The notes under the pieces: model-generated
Told to the model about the DNA's origin: nothing
Seen by the model: only the letters and a program-made list of their open reading frames with translations
Database searches by the model: none
Made by a program: the position numbers and the translations under genes
NCBI RefSeq assembly: GCF_000378345.1
Contig: NZ_KB899549.1
Location: 124,001-188,000, forward strand
Source: Hirschia maritima DSM 19733
Lineage (GTDB): Bacteria; Pseudomonadota; Alphaproteobacteria; Caulobacterales; Hyphomonadaceae
Length of the DNA stretch: 64,000 nt
Reading direction: 5' to 3'
Part shown: positions 26,546-35,597 of the stretch, piece after piece
How the letters are laid out: each line of letters begins with the position of its first letter
How positions within the stretch are numbered: the stretch's first letter is position 1

Positions 26546-29500
26546 TTAGAACTCATAACGCAATCCGATACGGAACACTCGACCACTATTACGCAGTAAA
26601 GCAGTTCTGTGAGAAGGCTGATCACCCAGAGACAATGGTTCGCCTGGAATGAAAGCTGAACTGTTAGGAAAAGGGAGGTCCTGTTCAACAACAGCGTATT
26701 GACGCGTGACAGTATCTAACAGGTTCACCGCCTGGAAGTTCAGCGTAAGGTTGTCAGTAATATCCCAAGAACCTGAGGCATCCAACGAGTCATCACCCTC
26801 ACCATAAAGACGCACATCACCTTGAACATTACCTGATGAAATCAAGTAATCCGTACGTGTGTTGTATGCCAAACGCAAGAGCTTACCGTCTTTTTCATAG
26901 AACACAGTCGCGTTGAATGTGTGCAATGAAGTGTTTGGCAATGGTGCTGTCAAGAATGTTTGCTCCGTACCAATCGGCGAAACAATGGTTTGACCATCAA
27001 TTTGCGAGTCTGAATATGTGTAGTTTGATGTAAAACCTAGACCGCTCCATAATCCCGGAAGATATGAAAGGTTGTGCTGAAGTGTAATCTCTGCCCCTCT
27101 CACATAACCAGTTGATGTGTTCACCGGACGTGAAACATTTACAATGTTACAACGTCTAAGATCTAACGGATCCCCCGTGGCAGGATCAAATCCATCCGGA
27201 GCCAAAAGAGATGCATCCAGAATTCTTTGTGGCAAACATCCACTTGTCAGTGGATTAGCATTAGCCTCGAGCAACAAGCTACCCAAACTACCTTGGAAGT
27301 CTGTATCAGCTGGAAGCCCAACCTCATCTACAAGCCCTGGCACAACAGCCCCGTCAACAGGAGCACCGTAATAAATATCTCTGAAATCACGAAGTGCGAA
27401 TGGTGAGTTAGTCACACGCACACCATCTGATAGTTCTTTGTTGAAAAGAGCGATAGAGAATAGCGACTCTTCATCAAAGTACCATTCGTAGGAAAGGTCT
27501 AAGTTATCAGAAATATAAGGGTCCAATCGAGTATTTCCTGAACTCGCAAAAGTATCCCCAAACGTATTTTCTTGAATTCTCAAGTTTGTACGTGTTTGGT
27601 CAATGTTTGCACGAGCCATTGTACGAGACGCGGCAAACCTCAAGAGCATATCATCACGCAATTGGAAATTAACATTCAATGCTGGCAACCAAGTGTCGTA
27701 TTCATGCGTGTCAAATGATGTATCACCAGGAATATCGTACTCTGATCCACCTGCAGTATTTGCCGGAACATTAGGCCCAAAGATACTAAGCAAAATTGCG
27801 GCAGTTTCGTCAGATGTACGTGTGTTAGTAGGATCACCCGGCCCATTGAAACCAAAGAATTGTTGGTTTTCCTCACGCGTCAAGAAATTCAATCTTGACA
27901 GTTGTAAGCTCAGATTACCTTCAGACTCAACTTCAGTTTTGGCGTAACGCACACCAACATCACCAAACAAACGCCCTTCAAGAGCTTCAAAGTTTGCTTT
28001 TAGATAAGCCGCATAAGCTGTTGTTGTGATATCACGCAGCGAAGCACGGCTGTTTGGGATGGCACCAGTTAACTCACTTTCCGCTTGCAGCGCGTCACGC
28101 AAAGCGTATGGGTCCCAACCAACGATCCCATCTGTAATGTTATCGCGGGCCAAACCAATGTCTTCACCAAAACCATCACGCAAGAAGTTTTCATCAGTTA
28201 CAAATTCAGTGATGTTCGCACGGAATAGACGACCAAATCCATTTGCGTTTCTGTTAAAACCTTGGTTGGTTTGTGCCTGCTTACGACTACGTTCAGACCA
28301 CTTCAAACCAAACTCTGTCTTTGTAACTGGACCAAATTGGCGATCCCAATCTACGTCAAAAAACAGGTTTTTGGACAAATCAGTAATATTACGATCGCGC
28401 GCAGAAATGTTACCAATATCCCACTCAAATGGATCATCCACAATTGCAAGGTCTGGGTTGGCACCATTCACACCACCAGGCGGTAATGTAGCTGTACGAT
28501 TTGGAATTGTGTCACTCAAGAATATCTGACACACTCCTCCTGGCTCACAATCATACCCTTTGATAAGACCTGATCTTGGATTGTTTCCATGAAAACCGTT
28601 GAAGTTTTCCCCGATAAGAGGCGAATTTCTATTTTGAGGCTGGTTTTCGATTTGGGTCGTAGCAAAAATCCAATCATTGTCTTTGGCTGTCGATTTGGAA
28701 GTTCCACCGCTAAGGTTGAATGTGAAATCATTCCATTCTTTTTCAATACTCAAGCCCAAAACTATTTGGTCCTCAGTGATATCAGTTCTCGTTACAGCAG
28801 GTCTTACATACCCAATGTTTCTGGCACCACCTGGTGTGTCTGCTTCACCAGCTGGCTGACTCCCAAAGAATGCTGGAAACGCTTCTTGGCGGTAACGTGT
28901 CACATCAAAAGTTTCGGGGTTGTAGACGTTTTCGTTTCCTAAAAATAGTGGAAAAAACCGTGTCGCTGGGCGGATTTCAAACTGATCCTGATCCGTTTTT
29001 CGATCTGTTCGGCTGAGCGTTACATCCAACTGAATGTCCGTTGTGTCATCTGGCTGCCATTGCACAGCACTATTTAAATTGTTCCGCGTCGTTTCGAAAA
29101 ATGTTTGATCGTAAGTGATGTTAAAAGGAAGCAACACACCTATGCGGCTGTTGGCAACGTTACCATCAGCATCTGTATAATCCAATGTACGGTCAAGAGC
29201 GCCAGTAACACCATTAGTGATTCCACCCGTTAAGCGATCAGCAAAAACAGATGGAGCGTTAGGCGCTGATGGAGTCAAGGCACGCTCAAAACGGTTCATC
29301 AATTGTGAGTCTTGACGACCTTTGGTTGTCTCGCTTGTAGCAACCAATGAAAGCCCTAAACGGTCATTAAACAACTTTTCCGAAAGCGAAGCATTAAATC
29401 TGTAACCAGCATCCCCAAATGCATGTAATCCTTCCCCTTCAGGAGACAACAAGTCATTGCCACGCCCTTGAATTTCAAAGACACGACGTTCTTTATTAAA

Positions 29501-30082
29501 GTTTAGAGGCTTAAACCCTGTTAGGTTAATTGCAGCCCCCAGAGACCCTTCATCATGGTCAGCACTCGGTGTCTTTGCCACTTCAATTTGAGAAATAAGG
29601 TCAGATGAAAAAGCACTAAAATCAACGGCCTGACCGGAATCAAAATTCCGCACATCACCCGCAGCGTTCGTCAGTGTAACACCATTAATCGTCACATTGT
29701 TAAGGTTAGCCTCGACACCACGAACTGTTACAGTTGACCCTTCACCGTTGGCACGGTTGATCGATACACCTGTTACACGCTGAAGTGCTTCCGCAATGTT
29801 CTGGTCGGCTGACTTACCAATGTCTTCAGCAGAAATTCCGTCCGTAATATTTCCGGAGTTGCGTTTAGCCACCAATGCGTCTGTGAGCGATTTTCTAAAC
29901 CCAGTTACAACAACCGTATCTAGAGTTTTGGTCTCATCTTCCTCAGCTGTAGCTTCCAATGAATTCGTGGTTTCAACAGTATCTTGCGCATATGCAACTT
30001 GAGACAGCGAGAGCAACCCGAGTACAGATGCCGCCCCCAATAACGACTGAGAAAATCTCAGCACTTTGAAATCTTTGTTCAT
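26546..30082 (-). CDS. TonB-dependent receptor, Xanthomonas/Caulobacter type
   Basis: Outer-membrane active transporter, 1178 residues from the ATG at 30082 (MNKDFKVLRFSQS). GGGAGAAGAG lies just upstream; an in-frame ATG at 30109 is less well placed. Signal peptide ends VAYA-QDT. TonB-box-like DTVVVTGFRKS lies near 52-62. The plug has NSGNITDGISAEDIGKSADQ, EALQRVTGVSINRA and GEGSTVTVRGVEANLNNVT. The barrel ends in RNSGRVFRIGLRYEF. It has no STN domain. It is unlike the 10349/15439 pair in the barrel and longer than them, so it may take a different oligosaccharide. It is terminated before the sulfatase pair. The long divergent region to the aldehyde dehydrogenase gene contains two or three motif copies. 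Confidence 0.93.
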   Translation of the reverse strand: MNKDFKVLRFSQSLLGAASVLGLLSLSQVAYAQDTVETTNSLEATAEEDETKTLDTVVVTGFRKSLTDALVAKRNSGNITDGISAEDIGKSADQNIAEALQRVTGVSINRANGEGSTVTVRGVEANLNNVTINGVTLTNAAGDVRNFDSGQAVDFSAFSSDLISQIEVAKTPSADHDEGSLGAAINLTGFKPLNFNKERRVFEIQGRGNDLLSPEGEGLHAFGDAGYRFNASLSEKLFNDRLGLSLVATSETTKGRQDSQLMNRFERALTPSAPNAPSVFADRLTGGITNGVTGALDRTLDYTDADGNVANSRIGVLLPFNITYDQTFFETTRNNLNSAVQWQPDDTTDIQLDVTLSRTDRKTDQDQFEIRPATRFFPLFLGNENVYNPETFDVTRYRQEAFPAFFGSQPAGEADTPGGARNIGYVRPAVTRTDITEDQIVLGLSIEKEWNDFTFNLSGGTSKSTAKDNDWIFATTQIENQPQNRNSPLIGENFNGFHGNNPRSGLIKGYDCEPGGVCQIFLSDTIPNRTATLPPGGVNGANPDLAIVDDPFEWDIGNISARDRNITDLSKNLFFDVDWDRQFGPVTKTEFGLKWSERSRKQAQTNQGFNRNANGFGRLFRANITEFVTDENFLRDGFGEDIGLARDNITDGIVGWDPYALRDALQAESELTGAIPNSRASLRDITTTAYAAYLKANFEALEGRLFGDVGVRYAKTEVESEGNLSLQLSRLNFLTREENQQFFGFNGPGDPTNTRTSDETAAILLSIFGPNVPANTAGGSEYDIPGDTSFDTHEYDTWLPALNVNFQLRDDMLLRFAASRTMARANIDQTRTNLRIQENTFGDTFASSGNTRLDPYISDNLDLSYEWYFDEESLFSIALFNKELSDGVRVTNSPFALRDFRDIYYGAPVDGAVVPGLVDEVGLPADTDFQGSLGSLLLEANANPLTSGCLPQRILDASLLAPDGFDPATGDPLDLRRCNIVNVSRPVNTSTGYVRGAEITLQHNLSYLPGLWSGLGFTSNYTYSDSQIDGQTIVSPIGTEQTFLTAPLPNTSLHTFNATVFYEKDGKLLRLAYNTRTDYLISSGNVQGDVRLYGEGDDSLDASGSWDITDNLTLNFQAVNLLDTVTRQYAVVEQDLPFPNSSAFIPGEPLSLGDQPSHRTALLRNSGRVFRIGLRYEF

Positions 30083-30352
30083 TCTCTTCTCCCTATCCTT
30101 TATCCTCAAACTCCAAAGAGTTGTTTTGTTTTTGAGCTGGATCGGCTCAAAATTCTTTTTTCCGAGACAAAGAGCGACTGAAGTACCGACCTTAAAATCA
30201 TGAGCAATTGTGATCTACCGATCAAAACTAATCAACTCAATCATCATACGTTTTATTGTTGACCCAAAAAAAGGCGAGATTTCTCTCAAAACCCAGCCGA
30301 TTCAAAATCAATGTCGATCTACTATACCAGTGACAATTCATCCCTTCTTTAT

Positions 30353-30367
30353 ATTCATCATATGTTT
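30353..30367 (-). promoter_or_regulatory. Operator-like motif copy, receptor side
   Basis: Minus strand AAACATATGATGAAT. The first 12 bases equal the 30788 copy. It lies about 270 bases before the receptor start. Confidence 0.45.
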
Positions 30368-30787
30368 GAATTTTGTCCCAAAAAAAAGGCTGTTACCATA
30401 CCAAAATTCATACATCATCGCGCAATCAATTTTCTCAATACGCGAAGTCAACGAGTATTTTTGTTGCACACTTTTGAATAATGGTAAACGTTTCCTGTAG
30501 AGCTTTTTTGCAACACTCACCACAAAAAACACGTACATTCATCACGCAACACACTGTATTTTAATAGAAATATTTTTTGACGTATTTTTGAATTTGAACC
30601 TTCGCGTCACCCGACATAAGCATGTTGTTACCCTGTTTCAGCAGGCTTCACAGATACAGATTCGGCTTTTCCGGAGACAAATTTGAGGCACCTCCCCACC
30701 ACTCAACTAGCAATTTGAATCGGAACCCCTCTCAACCGCTTAACTCTTGAAACCCCAAAAACCACAAAGATTATGAGTTGCATTTTT

Positions 30788-30803
30788 AAACATATGATGT
30801 TAG
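30788..30803 (+). promoter_or_regulatory. Operator-like motif copy, dehydrogenase side
   Basis: AAACATATGATGTTAG, about 150 bases before the dehydrogenase start. It is used here as the reference copy. AAACAT and ATGTT arms give partial dyad symmetry. Confidence 0.5.
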
Positions 30804-30951
30804 CAAAGATTAGATAAAAGGATGAGGTGCAGTTTTTTTGGCTGAAACCATGGGTGAATTGAACACACTCTTTGTTCGCTAACTGAATTGCTGTTTGTAG
30901 ATAAACAACCACTCATATCCTTACTCAGAATTGCATGGGAAGCGGTCATAA

Positions 30952-32382
30952 ATGTTTTCGAAACTACCATATATAAACGGGGAATTAGTCAAAACAACGT
31001 CTTCGTATGACGTTATAAACCCTGCCACAAACCAAGTTTCAGGTACCATTGATTTAGCTGCGCCAACCGAAGCAAATCTAGCACTTGAAGGTGCGCAAGC
31101 AGCTTTTCCGATCTGGTCCACCACCCCCGTTCAAGAGCGCGTAGACTGGATGCACAAATTACAGGATGCTGTCCTCGAGAACGAGGATCATCTTAGAGAA
31201 TGCGTTCACTTTGAAATGGGGAAACCATGGAGCAGCACGAAAGATGATTTCGATATGCTCGTGGATAGTCTCAACTTTTATGCTGACGAAATACTCAAAA
31301 TCAAAGCAGAGGAATTACAGGATCGTGATGGCACTCATACTCACATTATCTCACGCGAACCTGTTGGCGTTGTAGCGGCTTTCCTAGCTTGGAACTTTCC
31401 GCTTTTAAATCTCGCTTACAAATTGGGACCAGCAATGGCTGCTGGGTGCCCAATCATCATAAAACCCTCTATGCAAACGCCTTTATCAGCATATGCGGTG
31501 GGTGAGCTGTGCCAAAAAATCGGCCTTCCCGCTGGTGCTGTGAACATAATAAGTGGACGCAATAGTGAAATTGGTGACCTGATTAGTTCTTCCAAAATTC
31601 CTGCAATGCTGACTCTTATCGGTTCCACACAAACAGGCCTTCACGTTATGAAAGCTGGTGCAACTTCCATAAAACGTTATTCAATGGAATTGGGTGGGAA
31701 TGCGCCTGTACTAGTGTTTGCAGATGCGGATTTGGATTTAGCAGCAGATACCGTTTGCGGATTGAAGTACTCAAATGCCGGTCAAATATGTGTTGCCCCT
31801 AACCGAGTGTTTGTTGCAGCTGAAATAGCTAAAGAGTTCAATCAAAAAATTGTTGATCGGGCCAATGCTAGAAAAGTTGGCTTTGGAAAAGACCAAGACA
31901 TAGAAATGGGTCCAGTCATTGACCAAAACTCTTGGGATCGGATCGACAGCTTAGTACAAGATGCAGTCTCTGATGGAGCGGAACTATTGGCAGGTGGCGG
32001 GCGTCCGCCTGGATTAAAGGACGGCACCTTCTACGCTCCCACTGTTCTGGGAAATGTCAAAGACGATATGAGAGTGGCAAGAGAAGAGATCTTTGGCCCG
32101 ATCGTCAATTTAATGGAATTTACAGATGAAGAAGCAGTTCTTGTAGCTGCAAACAACACCGATGCAGGGCTAACCGCTTACATTTTCACCGAAGATCAAG
32201 ATCGGGCAGACTTTTTCGCATCAAAATTGAGGTTTGGAGAGATTCAAATCAACGGCGTGAAGTACGCAATCAATCTTCCACACTGCGGCATCAACCAATC
32301 CGGCATTGGTGTAGACTGCTCTCACTTGGCACTTGATGAGTATCTCGTTCCTAAACGAGTCAGCCGTGCGATTGTCAAGTAA
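30952..32382 (+). CDS. NAD(P)-dependent aldehyde dehydrogenase, probable 3,6-anhydro-D-galactose dehydrogenase (DauA-type)
   Basis: 476-residue cytoplasmic ALDH-superfamily enzyme. Catalytic Cys280 lies in NAGQICVAPNR, general base Glu246 in SMELGGNAP, Asn148 in FLAWNFPLLN and cofactor Lys171 in IIIKPS. The family oxidises aldehydes to acids. In carrageenan degraders an ALDH oxidises 3,6-anhydro-D-galactose to 3,6-anhydro-D-galactonate. The gene lies 11 bases upstream of an enolase-superfamily gene and in a locus with KDGal kinase and KDPGal aldolase, exactly the order expected for that pathway. Lactaldehyde or glycolaldehyde oxidation is the alternative. The specificity is inferred from context, the enzyme class is directly visible. 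SD GGGAAG lies about nine bases upstream. Confidence 0.83.
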   Translation: MFSKLPYINGELVKTTSSYDVINPATNQVSGTIDLAAPTEANLALEGAQAAFPIWSTTPVQERVDWMHKLQDAVLENEDHLRECVHFEMGKPWSSTKDDFDMLVDSLNFYADEILKIKAEELQDRDGTHTHIISREPVGVVAAFLAWNFPLLNLAYKLGPAMAAGCPIIIKPSMQTPLSAYAVGELCQKIGLPAGAVNIISGRNSEIGDLISSSKIPAMLTLIGSTQTGLHVMKAGATSIKRYSMELGGNAPVLVFADADLDLAADTVCGLKYSNAGQICVAPNRVFVAAEIAKEFNQKIVDRANARKVGFGKDQDIEMGPVIDQNSWDRIDSLVQDAVSDGAELLAGGGRPPGLKDGTFYAPTVLGNVKDDMRVAREEIFGPIVNLMEFTDEEAVLVAANNTDAGLTAYIFTEDQDRADFFASKLRFGEIQINGVKYAINLPHCGINQSGIGVDCSHLALDEYLVPKRVSRAIVK

Positions 32383-32393
32383 GGTAGAGTATT

Positions 32394-33554
32394 ATGAAAA
32401 TCACCGAAATCCGCAGTCATGTTCTGCAGTACGACCTTGATGAAGAGTTGGGCTACTCCCAGCAATACTACACGAAACGTACGGCGCACCTGGTTGAAGT
32501 TCGTACTGACGAAGGCATTACAGGTTGGGGAGAATGTTTTGGAGGCGGAGGCATAGCACTCGCTAATAAAACTATTGTTGAACAAGTCATTCAACCCATG
32601 ATCATCGGAATGAACCCACTTGATCGTGATGTCATTTGGCACAAAGCCTACAATTTGATGAGAGACCATGGGCAGAAAGGTATGCCCATTCAATCTCTAT
32701 CTGGGGTGGATATTGCTTTGTGGGACATCGCAGGCAAGTACTACAACCAACCCGTATATCAATTGCTTGGAGGCGCATTCCGAGAAGAAATCCCAGTTTA
32801 TGGTTATGGAATGATGCTGCAACGCGTTCCAGATTTAAAGGAACGCTTTAAAACAGACAGCGCGCAAATCGTCGAAGCTGGATTCAAAGCAACCAAAATG
32901 AAAATTGGTTTGGGCGTCAAAGAAGATATCGAATTGGTGGAAACGGTAAGAGATGCTGTCGGGCCTGATTTTCAGGTTATGGTCGATGCAAACCATGCCT
33001 ACACAACTCGCGAAGCTATGACACTAGGTCATGAATTCGAAAAAATGGGTATCTACTGGTTTGAAGAACCTGTCGCACCAGAAGACCACCAAGGCTACCG
33101 AGATCTTTGCGAAGCATTGGTGCTGAACATTGCTGGTGGTGAAGCAGAATTCACTTCGTTTGGTTTCAGAGACCTCATCAAAAACAGATGTGTCGACATA
33201 TTGCAGCCCGAAGTATGCGCGCTTGGTGGAATTACCGAATATCAAAAAATCATAGCCATGGCGCGAGCTCATTTTGTACCTGTGGTCAATCACGTCTGGG
33301 GTTCGGCAGTTGCTGTTGGTACCAACATGCATCTGTTAGCTGCTCTTCCAGATTTCCCAGGGGCGGCCCATCCAGTTCAGCCCATGCTAGAATACGACAC
33401 TACACCAAATAGATTCAGAGAAGAGCTGCTTCAAAAGCCTCTCAATATTCAAGAACGTGTGAAGCAATCTGGAGGCACCATCCCAATTCCAACTGGACCG
33501 GGTTTGGGTGTTGATCCTGACCCAGACTTTGTGCGCCATTTTGAGGTCAATTAA
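32394..33554 (+). CDS. Enolase-superfamily (mandelate racemase-like) enzyme, probable 3,6-anhydro-D-galactonate cycloisomerase (DauB-type)
   Basis: 386 residues. Muconate-lactonizing/mandelate racemase fold with the Lys168-x-Lys170 base pair (KATKMKIG). Metal ligands are Asp198 (VMVDANHAY), Glu224/225 (FEEPVAP) and Glu250 (GGEAEF). His300 lies in VVNHVWGSAV. The usual Asp of the His-Asp dyad is replaced by Glu273 (ILQPEVCALGG). In the anhydrogalactose pathway a member of this superfamily opens the anhydro ring to give 2-keto-3-deoxy-D-galactonate. Here it is coupled to the aldehyde dehydrogenase (11-base gap) and separated by a hairpin from the lactonase. A sugar-acid dehydratase (for example fuconate or galactonate) is the main alternative. 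A distinct DgoD candidate exists at 42268, which supports the cycloisomerase reading. Confidence 0.8.
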   Translation: MKITEIRSHVLQYDLDEELGYSQQYYTKRTAHLVEVRTDEGITGWGECFGGGGIALANKTIVEQVIQPMIIGMNPLDRDVIWHKAYNLMRDHGQKGMPIQSLSGVDIALWDIAGKYYNQPVYQLLGGAFREEIPVYGYGMMLQRVPDLKERFKTDSAQIVEAGFKATKMKIGLGVKEDIELVETVRDAVGPDFQVMVDANHAYTTREAMTLGHEFEKMGIYWFEEPVAPEDHQGYRDLCEALVLNIAGGEAEFTSFGFRDLIKNRCVDILQPEVCALGGITEYQKIIAMARAHFVPVVNHVWGSAVAVGTNMHLLAALPDFPGAAHPVQPMLEYDTTPNRFREELLQKPLNIQERVKQSGGTIPIPTGPGLGVDPDPDFVRHFEVN

Positions 33555-33617
33555 GCAGTATCAAACTGGTAATTAGAAATGAAATTGTATGAGGTTTGAT
33601 ATTCTGCATTTGAAATG

Positions 33618-33645
33618 ATCACATCATCAGATTTTATGATGTGTT
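33618..33645. repeat. Inverted repeat CACATCAT/ATGATGTG
   Basis: CACATCAT (33620-33627) and ATGATGTG (33636-33643) are exact inverted arms around an 8-base loop, downstream of the cycloisomerase. They reuse the ATGATGT half-site of the locus motif. It could be an mRNA hairpin or a split operator. Confidence 0.45.
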
Positions 33646-33768
33646 CTACTTTTGCGAATGAATGATTGCGTGACCTATCAGACATTCGTGAACGAAATGA
33701 TGGCATCGGAAACGATGACATCGCTCCCAGGAGGCAATGCGCCAACTGTTGATGAAGTCCCGTAACTT

Positions 33769-33813
33769 GGCGTGCCCACATTCCTCCCAGATAATGGGCA
33801 CGCCACCTCTTTT
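33769..33813 (+). terminator. Hairpin between cycloisomerase and lactonase genes
   Basis: GGCGTGCCCA and TGGGCACGCC are perfect 10-bp arms with a 16-base loop. ACCTCTTTTG follows. It probably ends or attenuates the dehydrogenase-cycloisomerase transcript before the lactonase gene 24 bases on. The T run is short and slightly displaced. Confidence 0.6.
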
Positions 33814-33836
33814 GTAACCAGTTTCAGAGACGAGCT

Positions 33837-34730
33837 ATGCAATCCGACAAAATCGAAAAAGATATTGAAATTGTCGATTTGACTCCTTGCGGTTTAGGGG
33901 AAAGCCCCCTGTGGCACCCTCTACGTAGCGAGCTGTTTTGGGTCGACCTTCCAAACCATAAGCTCTACAGAAAAACAGAAAAATCGTTGAGTGAATTTAA
34001 ATTCAAAGAGATGATTTCCGCTATAGGTTGGATAGATGAACACAACCTTCTTTTGGCAATGGAAACAGGACTGTACAAATACGAAATTTCATCCCAATCG
34101 ATCACGCTAATTTGTGAGATTGAACCAGAAAAACCAACCAATAGAAGCAATGATGGAAGAGCGGACCCTTGGGGTGGTTTCTGGATCAGCACAATGGATA
34201 AATCCGCGAAAGAAAAAGCAGGTGCGATTTATCGATGGCATTGTGGGAAATTGACCCAGATCGTAAATGGGCTAACGATTCCTAATGGTATTTGTTTCGA
34301 TAAAAAACGTGCCTTAGCATATTATGCGGACTCATCCATACGTAAGATTTTTAAGATCCAATTATCTCAAGAGAATGGGCAGCCGGTTTCAGAATCACAG
34401 CAGTTTTTGGATCTCTCCCATAAGAACTTAGAGATCGATGGTGCAGTCACTGATCAACATGGAAATTATTGGACCGCTGTGTGGGATAGCTCATGCGTGC
34501 AATGTTACTCGCCTGAGGGAGAATTATTGGACCAAATCAATGTTCCAACTCTTCGCCCAACCTGTCCTGCATTCAGCGGAAAAGACTATAAAGACATGCA
34601 CTTAACTTCCGCGGCGATAGGCCTAGAAGACGAAGTGGCAAAAGGAGCCAAACACGGTGCGACTTTCAGGATAAACGATGTTGCAATCGGACACCCCGAA
34701 CCACCAATAAATATTGTCAACAAAGACTAG
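33837..34730 (+). CDS. SMP-30/gluconolactonase-family lactonase, probable galactonolactonase
   Basis: 297 residues, cytoplasmic, six-bladed beta-propeller of the SMP-30/regucalcin family. Metal-site motifs are GLGESPLWHP (Glu), TNRSNDGRADPWGGFW, TIPNGICFD (Asn) and AYYADSS (Asp). Later blades show DGAVTDQHGNYWTAVW and LRPTCPAFSGKD. The family hydrolyses sugar lactones. In this locus it would open D-galactono-lactone made by the SDR dehydrogenase (37957-38736), feeding DgoD. It could alternatively act on an anhydrogalactonolactone. It is followed by the GntR regulator with a 63-base gap that contains a weak motif copy. SD GAGACGAG lies just before the ATG. Confidence 0.85.
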   Translation: MQSDKIEKDIEIVDLTPCGLGESPLWHPLRSELFWVDLPNHKLYRKTEKSLSEFKFKEMISAIGWIDEHNLLLAMETGLYKYEISSQSITLICEIEPEKPTNRSNDGRADPWGGFWISTMDKSAKEKAGAIYRWHCGKLTQIVNGLTIPNGICFDKKRALAYYADSSIRKIFKIQLSQENGQPVSESQQFLDLSHKNLEIDGAVTDQHGNYWTAVWDSSCVQCYSPEGELLDQINVPTLRPTCPAFSGKDYKDMHLTSAAIGLEDEVAKGAKHGATFRINDVAIGHPEPPINIVNKD

Positions 34731-34793
34731 CGTACACCCAGTTTGAGACGTAAACTGCGAAAATCAATAAAATATTATGTTTAGGTTTATGCT

Positions 34794-35537
34794 ATGAGCG
34801 AACTTGTATACTACGATTTAAAACAAACAGCGAATATGACGCCCAGTCTTCCAGTACAAGTTGCGCGTGAAATAGGACGACGCATAGTAGCAGGTACACT
34901 GAGAGTAGACAGTATAATAGATGATGAAAATTCATTAGCTGAAAGATACAAAGTTAGCCGAATAGTCATTCGTGAAGCGGTTAAAATTCTAGTTGGAAAA
35001 GGCATGCTCGACGTCCGCCGCGGGATTGGCACACGTGTACTTCCTCGCTCTCGATGGGCCCTTCTGGATGATGATGTTCTGGCTTGGCATTTATCTGCCC
35101 CACCACGTCAAGAATTTTTGGCTCAACTCATGGAAATAAGGTTATCCATTGAACCTAAGACCGCGCGCTGGGCGGCCGAACGCGCCACCCCCGATGATAT
35201 CGCCGCAATCAAAAAAGCATGTGATGATATGGAAGCTGAGCAAGCATCTACTGAAGGCTTCATCATCGCAGACGCCCACTTCCACAAAGCTGTTTTAAAA
35301 GCCGCTAGAAATGAATTCCTATCCGGGCTTGAAGGCGTAATTTACTCCGCCCTGCTGATTAGCGTGAGAATTACTAACAAAAACCCTGTTGAGAATGGCG
35401 CGTCCATTCCGTTTCATAGAGATGTTTATCAAGCAATCGCGGACGGCGACGGCGACAAAGCTGAAGCCTTGACCGAAAAATTGTTAAGCGATGCCACCAA
35501 AAGACTTCGATCAGAGCTGGGGCCTAAAGCGCCCTAA
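34794..35537 (+). CDS. GntR-family transcriptional regulator, FadR/FCD subgroup
   Basis: 247 residues. The winged helix-turn-helix (about 18-82) includes SLPVQVAREIGRRIVAGTL, ENSLAERYKVSRIVIREAVK and the wing VRRGIGTRVLPRSRW. The FCD effector domain (about 100-235) has metal-site residues in ADAHFHKAVLKAARNEFL and PFHRDVYQAI. Such regulators are usually repressors that respond to sugar acids such as galactonate or KDGal. It is the only one-component regulator in the locus and is therefore the main candidate to bind TGGTATACCA at 18705, the recurrent AAACAT motif, or both. TTGTATACTA inside its own first codons, and AAAATATTATGTTTA at 34769-34783, hint at autoregulation. Which site it binds is not shown by the sequence. 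Confidence 0.9.
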   Translation: MSELVYYDLKQTANMTPSLPVQVAREIGRRIVAGTLRVDSIIDDENSLAERYKVSRIVIREAVKILVGKGMLDVRRGIGTRVLPRSRWALLDDDVLAWHLSAPPRQEFLAQLMEIRLSIEPKTARWAAERATPDDIAAIKKACDDMEAEQASTEGFIIADAHFHKAVLKAARNEFLSGLEGVIYSALLISVRITNKNPVENGASIPFHRDVYQAIADGDGDKAEALTEKLLSDATKRLRSELGPKAP

Positions 35538-35549
35538 AACTCCATACGT

Positions 35550-35575
35550 GAATATCAACGAACTAATTGATATTC
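35550..35575. repeat. Inverted repeat before the fourth sulfatase gene
   Basis: GAATATCAA and TTGATATTC are perfect 9-bp arms with an 8-base loop, lying 23 bases before the sulfatase start. AT-rich and without a T run, so it is more likely a leader hairpin or protein-binding site than a terminator. Confidence 0.5.
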
Positions 35576-35597
35576 GAAACCCGAGGAACGTTCCTTC

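Larger units (their letters stand above)
30083..30951. other. Long divergent regulatory region between receptor and aldehyde dehydrogenase genes
   Basis: About 870 AT-rich bases. Short open frames inside it show no recognisable protein, codon pattern or ribosome site. It holds motif copies at 30353-30367 and 30788-30803, plus a weaker one at 30239-30253 (minus AAACGTATGATGATT). These could control the two divergent units. No RNA gene was recognised. Confidence 0.55.

Noticed and set aside
30210-30500. 96-codon open frame in the receptor/dehydrogenase intergenic region
   Set aside because: AT-driven frame with no ribosome site, no recognisable domain, and overlapping predicted operator copies.
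32394-33554. Reading this gene as a second galactonate dehydratase
   Set aside because: It has the Lys-x-Lys base pair and lacks the Asp-x-His-x-Arg loop seen in the DgoD at 42268; the pairing with an aldehyde dehydrogenase favours the cycloisomerase role, though this is not proven.
33551-33781. 76-codon minus-strand frame after the cycloisomerase gene
   Set aside because: No similarity to a known family; it spans inverted repeats that explain the region better.
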